Shown in pieces: positions 36,690 through 45,989 of a DNA stretch of 64,000 bases (position 1 is its first letter; the number at the start of each line of letters is the position of its first letter). Origin of the DNA: Pelosinus sp. IPA-1 (GTDB lineage Bacteria; Bacillota; Negativicutes; DSM-13327); contig NZ_BSVC01000004.1 in assembly GCF_030269905.1 (NCBI RefSeq), positions 124,001-188,000 on the forward strand, given 5' to 3'. The position numbers were made by a program, and so were the translations under genes. Below the pieces are notes generated by a model, which ran no database searches, was not told where the DNA came from, and saw only the letters and a program-made list of their open reading frames with translations.

Positions 36690-37607
36690 ATGGGCTTTTT
36701 TGATAAATTAAAAGCAGGTTTAGAAAAAACCAGAAAAAATCTTACAGAAAAAATTGAGCAACTGGTCACTGGCTATGCCACAATCGATGACGAATTCCTT
36801 GATGATTTGGAAGCCATATTATTATCAGCAGATGTCGGTGTGCATACAACCAGTAAACTAATGGTTGATATAAAAAAAGGTATAAAAAGTAAAGAAATTA
36901 ACAGTCCAGAAGATTTAAAACCGTTTTTACAGAATAAAATTAGCGCTATGTTATCAGATGATGTAATGGAAACAAATATGGCGACTAATCCACCTACCGT
37001 AATTGTAGTAGTTGGGGTGAATGGTGTGGGAAAAACTACTACAATCGGTAAATTAGGTCAATACTATCGAGATCAAGGTTATAAAGTGATGTTAGCAGCG
37101 GCTGATACTTTTCGCGCTGCAGCCATTGATCAATTAGAAATATGGGGTACAAGAACAGGATCTGAAATCATCAAACATAAGGAAGGCTCCGATCCTGCAG
37201 CCGTAGCTTTTGATGCTGTACAATCGGCCAAAGCAAAAAAAATGGACATAGTTATTATTGATACAGCTGGACGTCTTCATACTAAATCCAACTTAATGGA
37301 GGAATTGAAAAAAATAGGACGAGTTATTAATCGCGAAATTCCCGATGCACCTCACGAAACATTGTTAGTACTGGATGCCACTACGGGACAAAATGCCATT
37401 AACCAAGCAAAATTATTTGGAGAGGCAATCCCATTGTCTGGTATTGTACTCACAAAACTTGATGGTACAGCCAAGGGTGGCGTTGTTATCGCTATTAAAA
37501 ATGAACTCAATTTACCTGTAAAATGGGTAGGGGTAGGGGAGACAGCCAATGATTTACGTCCTTTCATACCTCAAGATTTTGTTCAAGCACTCTTCGCTGA
37601 CAAGTAA
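36690..37607 (+). CDS. ftsY: Signal recognition particle receptor FtsY
   Basis: A 305-residue SRP-type GTPase. The short N domain starts directly (no acidic A domain); G1 is GVNGVGKTTTIGKL, then AADTFRAAAIDQL, DTAGRLH, and LTKLDGTAKGG. It pairs with Ffh, encoded just downstream, to deliver membrane proteins. SD ACGGAGGAG. Confidence 0.96.
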   Translation: MGFFDKLKAGLEKTRKNLTEKIEQLVTGYATIDDEFLDDLEAILLSADVGVHTTSKLMVDIKKGIKSKEINSPEDLKPFLQNKISAMLSDDVMETNMATNPPTVIVVVGVNGVGKTTTIGKLGQYYRDQGYKVMLAAADTFRAAAIDQLEIWGTRTGSEIIKHKEGSDPAAVAFDAVQSAKAKKMDIVIIDTAGRLHTKSNLMEELKKIGRVINREIPDAPHETLLVLDATTGQNAINQAKLFGEAIPLSGIVLTKLDGTAKGGVVIAIKNELNLPVKWVGVGETANDLRPFIPQDFVQALFADK

Positions 37608-37613
37608 AAACAC

Positions 37614-37642
37614 TTGACACTAAATAGGGTTTGTTTTATAAT
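37614..37642 (+). promoter_or_regulatory. Perfect-consensus sigA promoter of ylxM-ffh
   Basis: TTGACA, exactly 17 bases, TATAAT, in the 80-base gap between ftsY and ylxM. Confidence 0.92.
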
Positions 37643-37687
37643 ATGGGTGTAAAGCATTTTCCCTTGTCAGTAAAGAGGTGATTTTAA

Positions 37688-38047
37688 TTGTTAGATAAAG
37701 TTTTGCATATTATAGCGCTGTTTGATTTTTACGGTGCCTTATTGACTGATAAACAACGTCTTTCTATGGAAATGCATTATCTCAATGATTTATCGCTAGC
37801 TGAGATCGCTGATGAACTGGGAGTAACTAGACAAGCAGTTCATGATATATTAAAGAGGGCAGAACAAGTTCTTATTGATTATGAAGATAAATTGAAGTTT
37901 GTTGAACGGCATCAACGTGAACAACAAGCTATACAACATATATATCAATTGATAGGTGAATTGCCAGATGAAATACGGCAATTGCCTAAGTTACATTTAG
38001 CAGTGCAAGAGTTGAATTGTTTGTTAGACTATTCAAAAGAGGTGTAG
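37688..38047 (+). CDS. ylxM: YlxM (UPF0122) putative SRP-operon DNA-binding protein
   Basis: A 119-residue protein like region 4 of sigma factors, with a helix-turn-helix in LSLAEIADELGVTRQAVHDIL (shown here in part: AEIADELGVTRQAVHDIL, about 37-54). YlxM binds SRP components in some Firmicutes and stimulates the GTPases. TTG start after AAGAGGTGAT. It ends one base before ffh. Confidence 0.92.
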   Translation: MLDKVLHIIALFDFYGALLTDKQRLSMEMHYLNDLSLAEIADELGVTRQAVHDILKRAEQVLIDYEDKLKFVERHQREQQAIQHIYQLIGELPDEIRQLPKLHLAVQELNCLLDYSKEV

Positions 38048-38048
38048 T

Positions 38049-39401
38049 ATGGTTTTTGAAGGGTTAGCCGATAAGTTACAAAATACTTTTAAAAAATTGC
38101 GTGGTAGAGGCAAATTATCAGAAGCTGATATTAACGATGCAATGCGTGAAGTACGGATGGCGCTATTAGAAGCGGATGTTAATTTCAAAGTTGTAAAAGA
38201 TTTTATTGCTAAGATAAAAGAGCAGGCTATTGGACAAGAGGTCATGCAAAGTCTTACACCAGCTCAATTCGTAGTGAAAATTGTAAATGATGAATTGACT
38301 GCTCTGATGGGTGGAACACAAAGTCGTATAACAGTTTCCTCTAGACCGCCAACTGTCATTATGTTAGTTGGGTTGCAAGGTGCTGGTAAGACAACTACAG
38401 CTGGTAAATTAGCTCTTTTGCTTAAAAAGCAAAGTAAGCGTCCATTGCTAGTAGCTGCTGATATATATCGTCCTGCTGCTATAAAGCAGTTACAAGTTTT
38501 AGGTGGACAGCTCGATATACCCGTTTTTACTCTTGAAGATTCCAAAGATGCTGTTCTAATTGCCCAAAAGGCAGTCGAATACGCTAATTCCTATGCTCGG
38601 GATACTGTCATTATTGATACTGCTGGTCGATTACACATTAATGAAGACTTAATGCAGGAACTAAAATCAATAAAAACAACAGTTAAGCCACACGAAATAC
38701 TTTTGGTTGTTGACGCAATGACAGGACAAGATTCTGTTACTGTGGCGGAATCTTTTAATAAAGATCTAGGCCTAGATGGGGTTATTTTAACAAAACTTGA
38801 TGGGGATGCACGCGGTGGTGCGGCCCTATCAATTAAAGCTGTTACTGGTTGTCCTATTAAATTTGCCGGTATGGGCGAAAAGCTTGATGCTCTTGAAGTA
38901 TTTCATCCTGATCGAATGGCATCCCGCATTTTGGGCATGGGAGATGTGCTTAGCTTAATTGAAAAAGCTGGTGCTTCCATTGATTTGGAACAAGCCAAAG
39001 AAATGGAGAAAAAATTTCGTAAAGAAGATTTTAATCTAGATGATTTCTTAACTCAATTGCAACAAGTGCGTAAGTTAGGCCCCTTAGATCAAATCTTAGG
39101 CATGCTACCTGGCATGGGGGATTTAAAAAAATTAAAAGATGTAGAAATTGATGAAAAAGAATTAACACGTACGGAAGCCATTATACGTTCTATGACGAAA
39201 AAAGAGCGTCGAGATGCTTCCTTGATAAATGGCAGTCGTCGTAAACGTATTGCTATTGGTAGTGGAACTAGAGTACAAGATGTGAACAAATTACTCAAAC
39301 AATTTGCAGAGGCAAAAAAAATGATGAAACGTTTTCAAGATATGCAAAAAGGCGGTAAAAAATCCTTTGGTGGGTTTAAATTGCCCTTCATGCAAAAATA
39401 G
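38049..39401 (+). CDS. ffh: Signal recognition particle protein Ffh
   Basis: A 450-residue SRP GTPase: N domain, G domain (GLQGAGKTTTAGKLA near 106, AADIYRPAAIKQL, DTAGRLH, TKLDGDARGG) and a methionine-rich M domain (about 300-450) that binds 4.5S RNA and signal sequences. The SD AGAGGTG lies in the end of ylxM. Confidence 0.97.
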   Translation: MVFEGLADKLQNTFKKLRGRGKLSEADINDAMREVRMALLEADVNFKVVKDFIAKIKEQAIGQEVMQSLTPAQFVVKIVNDELTALMGGTQSRITVSSRPPTVIMLVGLQGAGKTTTAGKLALLLKKQSKRPLLVAADIYRPAAIKQLQVLGGQLDIPVFTLEDSKDAVLIAQKAVEYANSYARDTVIIDTAGRLHINEDLMQELKSIKTTVKPHEILLVVDAMTGQDSVTVAESFNKDLGLDGVILTKLDGDARGGAALSIKAVTGCPIKFAGMGEKLDALEVFHPDRMASRILGMGDVLSLIEKAGASIDLEQAKEMEKKFRKEDFNLDDFLTQLQQVRKLGPLDQILGMLPGMGDLKKLKDVEIDEKELTRTEAIIRSMTKKERRDASLINGSRRKRIAIGSGTRVQDVNKLLKQFAEAKKMMKRFQDMQKGGKKSFGGFKLPFMQK

Positions 39402-39436
39402 TTTAAAATGAGTATTCTATGAAGGAGGTGATTTTT

Positions 39437-39718
39437 GTGGCAGTAAAAATTCGTTTAATGCGTATGGGTGCGAAGAAAAACCCTTTCTACCGTGTAGTTG
39501 TGGCTGATTCCCGCGCTCCTCGTGATGGACGTTCTATCGAAACTTTAGGACATTATGATTCCACTGTTGAACCTGCAATTGTTAAAATTGATGAAGATAA
39601 AGCCATCAGTTGGATGCAAAAAGGTGCACAACCTACTGATACCGTTAAAGCTCTTTTCAGTAAGGCTGGTATCATGAAAAAATGGGATGAACTAAAGCGT
39701 ACAAAGAAAGAGGCGTAA
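39437..39718 (+). CDS. rpsP: Small-subunit ribosomal protein S16
   Basis: A 93-residue S16 with [20 protein letters not shown] and the SRAPRDGR loop. GTG start eight bases after AAGGAGG; an ATG at 39419 overlaps the SD and is not used. Confidence 0.97.
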   Translation: MAVKIRLMRMGAKKNPFYRVVVADSRAPRDGRSIETLGHYDSTVEPAIVKIDEDKAISWMQKGAQPTDTVKALFSKAGIMKKWDELKRTKKEA

Positions 39719-39724
39719 TTGACT

Positions 39725-39952
39725 ATGAAAGATTTAGTTGGGGTTATCGCCAAAGCATTAGTTAAAAACCAGGACCAAGTTAGTGTCACCGAATCCGTTG
39801 ATGCTGACACCACTATTTATGAGTTGCATGTAGCCTCTGAAGATATGGGGAAAGTTATTGGCAAGCAAGGTCGTATTGCAAAAGCAATGCGGACGGTTGT
39901 CAAAGCAGCAGCTACTCGTGAAAACAAGAAAATAATGATAGAAATAATTTAG
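39725..39952 (+). CDS. khpA: KH-domain RNA-binding protein KhpA
   Basis: A 75-residue single KH domain (YlqC/KhpA) with the GKVIGKQGRIAKAMRTVV motif. It works with KhpB/Jag in RNA binding and cell elongation control. Start: ATG 39725 gives the canonical MKDLVGVIAKAL; TTG 39719, nearer the SD GAGG, is possible. Confidence 0.92.
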   Translation: MKDLVGVIAKALVKNQDQVSVTESVDADTTIYELHVASEDMGKVIGKQGRIAKAMRTVVKAAATRENKKIMIEII

Positions 39953-39954
39953 TT

Positions 39955-40080
39955 CGTGTATAATTACACGGCTAAATTATACAAACTATTAGAAAAGGTT
40001 CAGATGCAAGTCACGCTTTTAAGAAGAATGTAGTAAAATACATCTCCTTAAAAGCGCTACATTGCAGATGGGCCTTTTCC
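39955..40080 (+). ncRNA. Structured intergenic RNA between khpA and ylqD (candidate)
   Basis: Two stems. A small one, CGTGTA-TAAT-TACACG (39955-39970). A long compound one: GAAAAGG (39992-39998) with CCTTTTC (40073-40079), TGCAA (40005-40009) with TTGCA (40062-40066), a perfect 10-bp CGCTTTTAAG (40014-40023) with CTTAAAAGCG (40047-40056), and an inner GATGTA-like apical hairpin. No long T-run follows, and the ylqD SD comes 10 bases on. It could be an attenuator, processing site or protein-binding leader. Confidence 0.5.
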
Positions 40081-40105
40081 AACAAAAATAGGAGAGTGGA
40101 CAAAC

Positions 40106-40513
40106 ATGGATAGTATTACATTAAAGTGTCCAGTAACCATTAAAGCTAAAGTTACAGAAGAACTCAAAAAGAATTTGGCAGCTGAAATTCAAGAAAACAT
40201 ACGTAAAGCAGATATTGAATTACAACAAATTGAATTTCATGCGAAACGTATGCTAAATGAACAAGCCATGGCAGATGCGCAAGGCCTTACTGCACTTCGC
40301 CAACAAATTGATGGTGAAACTCAAAAACGTCTTGAGTACAAAAACCATATGACAGAAAAGCTAAAAGAAACAGCTCAATTGGAACTTGGTGCAGAAATTG
40401 CTCAAGGAACTTTAGAACAAATCGTTACAGTAAAAGTTGGCGATGATTTACATAAGTTTATGAATGCTGAAATTTTGCTAGAAGATGGCAAAGTTATCGC
40501 TTTTAGAAACTAA
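40106..40513 (+). CDS. ylqD: YlqD family protein
   Basis: A 135-residue protein in the usual ylqD position between khpA and rimM. The middle (about 20-95) is a charged coiled-coil helix; the C-terminus (VTVKVGDDLHKFMNAEILLEDG, part shown: VKVGDDLHKFMNAEILL) forms a small beta domain. Function is unknown. SD AGGAGAG. Five bases separate it from rimM. Confidence 0.8.
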   Translation: MDSITLKCPVTIKAKVTEELKKNLAAEIQENIRKADIELQQIEFHAKRMLNEQAMADAQGLTALRQQIDGETQKRLEYKNHMTEKLKETAQLELGAEIAQGTLEQIVTVKVGDDLHKFMNAEILLEDGKVIAFRN

Positions 40514-40518
40514 TTATT

Positions 40519-41019
40519 ATGATGGATAATATGATTGTAATTGGGAAAATTGGTGCCCCTCAAGGGGTGCGAGGTGAAGTTCGTGTTACACCCTTAACCG
40601 ATTTTCCGGAGCGATTTCGTGAGCTAAAAACTGCATTACTTGATGATGGAACTAGTTTGCCTATCGAAAGTGTTAGATATCATCAACAATTTGTTTTACT
40701 AAAATTCCGTGGAATGGATAATCGAAATGATATTGAACATTTACGAGGGAAATTAATAAAAGTAGAACGTAAGGACTTGGTACAATTACCAGCTGGCCAT
40801 TATTATATCTTTGATATTGTTGGTCTAGAAGTATATACCGAGGAAAAAGAGTACCTAGGTAAGGTTACAGATGTTTTGGAAACAGGTAGCAATGATGTCT
40901 ATATTGTTGAACAAAAGGATAAGCAACCTTTACTAATTCCAGCACTAAAAAGCGTAGTCTTACAAATTGACATTCCTAGTGGCAAAATGATTGTAAAATT
41001 ACAGGAATGGGAAGAATAA
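40519..41019 (+). CDS. rimM: Ribosome maturation factor RimM
   Basis: A 166-residue 30S assembly factor with an N-terminal RimM barrel ([17 protein letters not shown]) and a C-terminal PRC domain ([20 protein letters not shown]). No SD is visible upstream of ATG 40519 (alternatives 40522, 40531), so translation probably couples to ylqD. The stop overlaps the trmD ATG by one base. Confidence 0.94.
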   Translation: MMDNMIVIGKIGAPQGVRGEVRVTPLTDFPERFRELKTALLDDGTSLPIESVRYHQQFVLLKFRGMDNRNDIEHLRGKLIKVERKDLVQLPAGHYYIFDIVGLEVYTEEKEYLGKVTDVLETGSNDVYIVEQKDKQPLLIPALKSVVLQIDIPSGKMIVKLQEWEE

Positions 41020-41765
41020 TGCGTATCGATGTTGTATCATTATTTCCTGAAATGTTTACTGGTCCTTTGGGGCATAGTATTATTAAAAGGGCACAAGAAG
41101 CTGACATTTTAAAGGTCAATGTGACAAATCCACGGGACTTTACGTTTGACAAACACAACATTGTTGATGACTATCCTTTTGGTGGTGGAGCTGGTATGGT
41201 AATGAAGCCAGAGCCTATTTTTCGTACTGTAGATAGTATTATTGCAGCAAGCAATATTACAAATCGACGAGTTATTTTAATGTGCCCTGGCGGTTATCGA
41301 CTTGATCAGGCAAAGGTTAAGGAATTAGCCAATTATGACCAACTTATCTTATTATGTGGACATTATGAAGGTATCGATGAGCGAGTTAGGTTGCACTTAG
41401 TAGACGAAAGCATCTCCATCGGTGACTATGTACTAACAGGTGGCGAACTACCAGCTATGGTAATTGTTGATTCTGTTGCTCGTATGTTACCTGGAGTTCT
41501 TGGCTCTAGTAGTTCAGCTCCAGAAGATTCTTTTTATAATGGTTTGTTAGAATATCCTCAATATACACGACCACGAGAATTTGAAGGTATGAAAGCACCA
41601 GACATACTATTATCTGGCGACCATGCCAAGATTAACCGCTGGCGCAATAAAGAAGCACTAAAAAACACTCTTGAGCGCCGGCCAGATTTACTGAAAAATA
41701 AAGAATTAAGCCCAGATGATGCTAAATTATTAGCAGAAATTATAGCTGAGCAGACTGGAGACTAA
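41019..41765 (+). CDS. trmD: tRNA (guanine(37)-N1)-methyltransferase TrmD
   Basis: A 248-residue SPOUT trefoil-knot methyltransferase. [17 protein letters not shown], the [13 protein letters not shown] loop and the [16 protein letters not shown] knot are diagnostic. ATG overlaps the rimM stop (TAATG). Confidence 0.96.
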   Translation: MRIDVVSLFPEMFTGPLGHSIIKRAQEADILKVNVTNPRDFTFDKHNIVDDYPFGGGAGMVMKPEPIFRTVDSIIAASNITNRRVILMCPGGYRLDQAKVKELANYDQLILLCGHYEGIDERVRLHLVDESISIGDYVLTGGELPAMVIVDSVARMLPGVLGSSSSAPEDSFYNGLLEYPQYTRPREFEGMKAPDILLSGDHAKINRWRNKEALKNTLERRPDLLKNKELSPDDAKLLAEIIAEQTGD

Positions 41766-41766
41766 T

Positions 41767-42342
41767 ATGGCTTTACCAATTTATCTCGGCTTAGTACACC
41801 ACCCGATCTACAATAAAAATAATGAAATTATCACTACGGCGATTACTAACTTTGATATTCACGATATTGCACGTACTTCCCGGACCTATGATATAAAAAA
41901 ATACTTTATTATTCATCCACACGAAAGCCAAACTATGTTGGCAAAGGAAATAATGGATTACTGGCAACATGGTTATGGTGGAGAATATAACCCGGACCGT
42001 CGTGAAGCATTTAGTGTATTAGATATTAAAGCAGATATTAAAAGTGCTGTAGAATACATTACTGAATGTGAAGGTAGCAACCCCCTAATTGTTACCACAG
42101 ATGCTCGCACCTTCCCAAATACTATCTCATATAAAAACATGAGAGATCAGATTGACCTTAGTGGCAGGCCTTGCCTCATTTTATTTGGGACTGGTTGGGG
42201 TATTGAAAAATCAGTAATGGAAGAATTTGATTATATTCTAGAACCAATTTATGGCCCTGGTGATTATAACCACTTACCAGTACGAGCAGCTGTGGCTATT
42301 ATTTTAGATCGGCTGTTAGGTGAAAAATGGTGGGAGTCATAA
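41767..42342 (+). CDS. SAM-dependent RNA methyltransferase (TrmD-linked SPOUT family)
   Basis: A 191-residue protein of the SPOUT-like RNA methyltransferase family often encoded after trmD in anaerobic Firmicutes and deltaproteobacteria. LGLVHHPIYNKNNEII opens it; the C-terminal FGTGWGIEKSVMEEFDYILEP (part: FGTGWGIEKSVMEEFDY) and the PIYGPGDYNHLPVRAAVAI knot-like segment bind SAM. Its RNA target is unknown to me. Two bases after trmD. Confidence 0.85.
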   Translation: MALPIYLGLVHHPIYNKNNEIITTAITNFDIHDIARTSRTYDIKKYFIIHPHESQTMLAKEIMDYWQHGYGGEYNPDRREAFSVLDIKADIKSAVEYITECEGSNPLIVTTDARTFPNTISYKNMRDQIDLSGRPCLILFGTGWGIEKSVMEEFDYILEPIYGPGDYNHLPVRAAVAIILDRLLGEKWWES

Positions 42343-42368
42343 TAACATTCTGTAATCTCATAATCTAC

Positions 42369-42397
42369 TTGAGTTTATAGAATTGATATGTTATAAT
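42369..42397 (+). promoter_or_regulatory. sigA promoter of rplS
   Basis: TTGAGT (42369-42374), 17 bases, TATAAT (42392-42397); transcription would start near 42404. Confidence 0.8.
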
Positions 42398-42403
42398 TTT
42401 TAA

Positions 42404-42476
42404 GGTGTAACGGACGGTCCACTGCACAATGTAAGAATGGATTGGCATGAACGTCTAGGATAAGGAGGAAATATAT
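42404..42476 (+). promoter_or_regulatory. Putative L19 leader (autoregulatory 5'UTR)
   Basis: The roughly 70-base leader folds with GGACG (42412) against CGTCT and an inner GGTCCA against TGGATT, ending just ahead of the rplS SD AAGGAGG. The position fits the L19 leader family of Firmicutes; the match to the family model was not tested. Confidence 0.5.
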
Positions 42477-42818
42477 ATGAATATGATTCAAGCATTAGAA
42501 CAAGAACAACTACGTCAGGATATCCCTGCATTTAAGCCAGGAGATACTGTACGCGTTCATGTAAAAGTTGTCGAGGGTACTCGTGAGCGTATCCAGGTGT
42601 TTGAAGGTGTTGTTATTGGTAGAAGCAATGGCGGAATTCGCGAAACATTTACTGTTAGACGTGTTTCTTACAACGTCGGTGTAGAACGTACATTCCCTGT
42701 GCATTCCCCACGTTTGGAAAAAATTGAAGTAGTACGTAAAGGTATCGTACGCCGTGCTAAATTATACTATCTGCGTAAACTTAAAGGTAAAGCAGCTCGT
42801 ATTAGAGAAAGACGGTAA
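42477..42818 (+). CDS. rplS: Large-subunit ribosomal protein L19
   Basis: A 113-residue L19 with [36 protein letters not shown] and the C-terminal [20 protein letters not shown] 42477 with AAGGAGG; ATG 42483 is possible. It has its own promoter, leader and terminator despite sitting at the end of the trmD operon. Confidence 0.97.
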   Translation: MNMIQALEQEQLRQDIPAFKPGDTVRVHVKVVEGTRERIQVFEGVVIGRSNGGIRETFTVRRVSYNVGVERTFPVHSPRLEKIEVVRKGIVRRAKLYYLRKLKGKAARIRERR

Positions 42819-42824
42819 ATACTT

Positions 42825-42850
42825 AGGGACTGTTTTCAGTCCCTTTTCTT
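42825..42850 (+). terminator. Terminator after rplS
   Basis: AGGGACTG-TTTT-CAGTCCCT then TTTCTT. Confidence 0.88.
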
Positions 42851-42872
42851 CATTTGCGAAGGAGGTTTTACA

Positions 42873-43400
42873 GTGAGTAACACTAATTTAGGCGAAGAGG
42901 TAAAAGATTGGGTAGTCTCAATTCTTATTGCTGTCGTATTAGCCTTTTTTATCCGATATTTTATTGTTGAACTCTATATGGTAGAGGGTCCTTCTATGCG
43001 TCCCACCTTAGTGAATAGTGAGCGACTCGTAGTAAATAAGTTTATCTATCGCTTTAAAAGTCCTGAAAAAGGTGATGTATTAGTTTTTCGCTACCCTAAA
43101 GACCCTAGCCGTGATTTTATCAAGCGGGTTATTGCTGTAGCAGGAGATACTATTGAAATAAAAGAGGGTCGCGTATTTTTGAATGGTCAATTATTAAATG
43201 AAACTTATATTCTAGAAAAAACCCGTGGCTCCTATCCTTTGTCTACTGTACCTGAAGGGCATATCTTCGTTATGGGAGATAATCGTAACAATTCGGAAGA
43301 CAGTCGTTTCCGAGATGTTGGTTTTGTACCTCTAGAAATGATTAAAGGTAAAGCGGTTATGATATTTTGGCCACTTGATCAATTAAAAACTCTCCCTTAA
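42873..43400 (+). CDS. lepB: Signal peptidase I
   Basis: A 175-residue type I signal peptidase. One N-terminal membrane segment (about 12-33) anchors the extracellular catalytic domain; nucleophile Ser41 in EGPSMRPTL, general-base Lys84 in DFIKRVIAVAGD, and the MGDNRNNSEDSR box. GTG start with GAAGGAGG. Confidence 0.95.
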   Translation: MSNTNLGEEVKDWVVSILIAVVLAFFIRYFIVELYMVEGPSMRPTLVNSERLVVNKFIYRFKSPEKGDVLVFRYPKDPSRDFIKRVIAVAGDTIEIKEGRVFLNGQLLNETYILEKTRGSYPLSTVPEGHIFVMGDNRNNSEDSRFRDVGFVPLEMIKGKAVMIFWPLDQLKTLP

Positions 43401-43432
43401 AGTAGAGAATAGCGTAATAGAGAGTGATAACA

Positions 43433-44299
43433 ATGGATGATTTGAATATTAACTGGTTTCCTGGACATATGACAAAAGCTCTGCGGATGATCCAGGCAAA
43501 TCTAAAATTAGTCGATGTAGTTATTGAATTACTGGATGCCCGTATTCCTGTAAGTAGTGCAAATCCAGTCATTCATCAAATACTCGAAGGAAAGCCGCGA
43601 GTAGTAGCCTTAAATAAAATTGATTTGGCTGAACCAGAGTATACCAAGCAGTGGATAGAATATTTCCACTCACAAGGTTTACAAGTAGTTGCCTTAGATT
43701 CGATGACTGGAAAAGGTACTAAAGAACTAGTCAGCCAAGTAGAAAAGCTAGGTAGTCTAAAAGCTGCAAAATTAGTTTCAAAAGGCGTAAATGCTCGGGC
43801 AGTGCGAGCAATGATTTTAGGAATTCCTAATGTCGGCAAGTCATCTCTTATTAATCGTTTACTAGGGATGAAGGCTGTACGTACTGCTGATAAACCAGGT
43901 GTCACTCGGGGTAAACAATGGATTACGATTGGCAAAAATTTAGAATTATTAGATACACCAGGTGTATTGTGGCCAAAATTTGAAGATCCGGAAGTTGGAT
44001 TTAGACTAGCCATGACTGGTGCAATCAATGATGATATCTACGATATTGAAAAAGCGATGTCGAAAATGCTACTATTCTTACGTGAAAATTATAGCCAACG
44101 TTTAATTGAACGATACAATTTGACCTCACCATTACCAGAAGATTCAATTGAACTATTAGGCCTTATTGGAGCACGGCGCGGTTGTTTACGCAGCGGTGGA
44201 GTCATTGACTATGAGAAAGCTAGGCGTATGATACTTAATGAATTTCGTAATAGTAAGTTAGGAGTATTTACTTTAGATCGGCCGAATGAGCGTGAATAA
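43433..44299 (+). CDS. rbgA: Ribosome biogenesis GTPase RbgA (YlqF)
   Basis: A 288-residue circularly permuted GTPase for late 50S assembly. The motif order is G4 (LNKIDLA), G1 (GIPNVGKSSLINRL), G3 (DTPG), as expected for permutation, after the typical INWFPGHMTKALR opening. ATG 43433, nine bases after GAGAG, is chosen over GTG 43424. Confidence 0.95.
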   Translation: MDDLNINWFPGHMTKALRMIQANLKLVDVVIELLDARIPVSSANPVIHQILEGKPRVVALNKIDLAEPEYTKQWIEYFHSQGLQVVALDSMTGKGTKELVSQVEKLGSLKAAKLVSKGVNARAVRAMILGIPNVGKSSLINRLLGMKAVRTADKPGVTRGKQWITIGKNLELLDTPGVLWPKFEDPEVGFRLAMTGAINDDIYDIEKAMSKMLLFLRENYSQRLIERYNLTSPLPEDSIELLGLIGARRGCLRSGGVIDYEKARRMILNEFRNSKLGVFTLDRPNERE

Positions 44300-44317
44300 T
44301 GAGTGAATGAAAAGGAG

Positions 44318-44343
44318 TGGTATCCAATACCATTTCTTTTTTT
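44318..44343 (+). terminator. Terminator after rbgA
   Basis: TGGTAT-CCA-ATACCA stem followed by TTTCTTTTTTT. Confidence 0.78.
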
Positions 44344-44442
44344 GTATTATTATATCTTGGGAAAAAAACCAAAAAGGAATTAGCAATCTTAACGAGAATA
44401 TTAATATAATTAATAGCAATACCTTTTGGAGGTAGCAAAATA

Positions 44443-45228
44443 GTGAATGTAGAACAAATGACGGTAGCACAAATTTCGAATATTCTAGAACAAAATAATG
44501 TATCAACTTCTATGATTAACAGTTTAAAACAAGATCCGAGAGTTTCAATATCTCGTTTACTAGAAAAGTGGCAGAAAAGCCAGGAGAAAACGTTACTAGA
44601 GCAACAGCGCATTCAAGGTCTTTATGAACAGGAACGTAAACTAGTAAGTGAGGGTTATAACTTCATCGCAGGTGTTGACGAGGCCGGTCGTGGTCCTTTA
44701 GCAGGTCCATTAGTTGTCGGTGCTGTTATATTGCCAATTGGTTGCCATATACCACTCATCAACGACTCCAAAAAGCTATCTGCTAAGCAACGAGAAGAGT
44801 TGTATTACATAATAAAAGAAGTAGCTATTGGAGTACAGCATAAAGTTATTGATATTGATATTATTGACAATTTGAATATTTATAAGGCAACTGTATTTGG
44901 CATGTATAGTGTTATTAATGAATTGCTGCCTCAGCCGCAATCTGTATTAATTGATGCTGTACCTTTACCTGATTTAGCATTGCATTCCTTATCGCTAATT
45001 GGTGGCGATGCCATAAGCGCCTCCATTGGAGCAGCGTCTATCATTGCTAAAGTAGAACGAGATAATCTCATGTTAGAGTTCGATAAGCAATTCCCTGAGT
45101 ATGGTTTTGCTAAACATAAGGGTTATGGAACTCCTGAGCATTTAAAGGCATTACAACAGTATGGGCCTTGTCCGATTCATCGAAAAAGTTTTGAACCTAT
45201 TAAGTCTTGGGAGAAGACATGCTTATGA
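44443..45228 (+). CDS. rnhB: Ribonuclease HII
   Basis: A 261-residue RNase H that cuts RNA in RNA-DNA hybrids and removes misincorporated ribonucleotides. The catalytic motif is GVDEAGRGPLAGPLVVGAV, with NDSKKLSAKQRE and further acidic residues downstream. An N-terminal extension of about 70 residues is usual for Firmicute RnhB. GTG start with TTTGGAGG. It overlaps the next gene by 10 bases. Confidence 0.95.
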   Translation: MNVEQMTVAQISNILEQNNVSTSMINSLKQDPRVSISRLLEKWQKSQEKTLLEQQRIQGLYEQERKLVSEGYNFIAGVDEAGRGPLAGPLVVGAVILPIGCHIPLINDSKKLSAKQREELYYIIKEVAIGVQHKVIDIDIIDNLNIYKATVFGMYSVINELLPQPQSVLIDAVPLPDLALHSLSLIGGDAISASIGAASIIAKVERDNLMLEFDKQFPEYGFAKHKGYGTPEHLKALQQYGPCPIHRKSFEPIKSWEKTCL

Positions 45229-45509
45229 GTAATAAAGAAACAGAAAAACCCAAACAGGCCATTGCTTTAACTTATCAAAATACAAATGGCAATGCTCCCA
45301 AAGTAGTAGCGAAAGGCACTGGTTTTATTGCAGAAAGAATTATGTCTACTGCGAAGCAAAATTCGATTCCCGTATATCAAAATAAAACCTTAGCTAGTAT
45401 GCTAATGGCAGTAGAGTTAGATAGAGAAATCCCGCCCGAGTTATATCAAGCGGTCGCAGAGGTCCTAGCATATATTTATTATATCGATAAAAAAATGAAT
45501 AACTCCTAA
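45219..45509 (+). CDS. FlhB C-terminal-like protein (YlqH/FhlB)
   Basis: A 96-residue soluble homologue of the cytoplasmic export-gate domain of FlhB/EscU (IALTYQNTNGNAPKVVAKGTG resembles the region around the autocleavage site, but the NPTH motif is absent). B. subtilis ylqH lies in the same place after rnhB. It may act in flagellar export switching; proof is lacking. Start ATG 45219 or 45225, both following GGGAG. Confidence 0.85.
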   Translation: MLMSNKETEKPKQAIALTYQNTNGNAPKVVAKGTGFIAERIMSTAKQNSIPVYQNKTLASMLMAVELDREIPPELYQAVAEVLAYIYYIDKKMNNS

Positions 45510-45550
45510 CAATGTGCATTATTGAAAATGAGAATATTATATTTCTTAAG

Positions 45551-45583
45551 ACAACATCAAAGTAGCAGGATGTTGTTTTTTTT
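45551..45583 (+). terminator. Terminator after the FlhB-like gene
   Basis: ACAACATC...GATGTTGT followed by TTTTTTT. Confidence 0.85.
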
Positions 45584-45612
45584 CGGGGAATATTGTATTG
45601 AGGTGTTTAATT

Positions 45613-45972
45613 GTGAATACGGTTCAGACAGGAGATATTGGGGAACAGGCTGCTACAGATTATTTACTTCGAGCTGGATATGATATAATAGAACGAAAAT
45701 ATCGCAGTAAGATTGGCGAAGTAGATATTATTGCCAGAATTAAAAATACCATTGTCTTTATAGAAGTAAAGACGAGACGTAATACTAACTATGGTTTTCC
45801 TGCAGAAGCTGTAACATATCGAAAGCAGAAAAAAATAATTAATACTGCCCTTTGTTATCTACAACAAATACATAACTCAAATATGTCTTGTCGTTTTGAT
45901 GTAATCGAAGTCTTTTTAACAGAAAATAATAAGATAACCTATAACCATATTACAAATGCATTTATTAAATAA
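45613..45972 (+). CDS. YraN family (UPF0102) putative endonuclease-like protein
   Basis: A 119-residue small PD-(D/E)XK-fold protein with GEQAATDYL, KIGEVDIIA and FIEVKTRRN (D-ExK pattern). GTG start eight bases after GAGGTG; the longer frame from 45598 lacks an SD. Common in this location, before the com/top genes in other Firmicutes; here followed by ubiX. Confidence 0.9.
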   Translation: MNTVQTGDIGEQAATDYLLRAGYDIIERKYRSKIGEVDIIARIKNTIVFIEVKTRRNTNYGFPAEAVTYRKQKKIINTALCYLQQIHNSNMSCRFDVIEVFLTENNKITYNHITNAFIK

Positions 45973-45989
45973 GGGGTGGGTAATATAAT

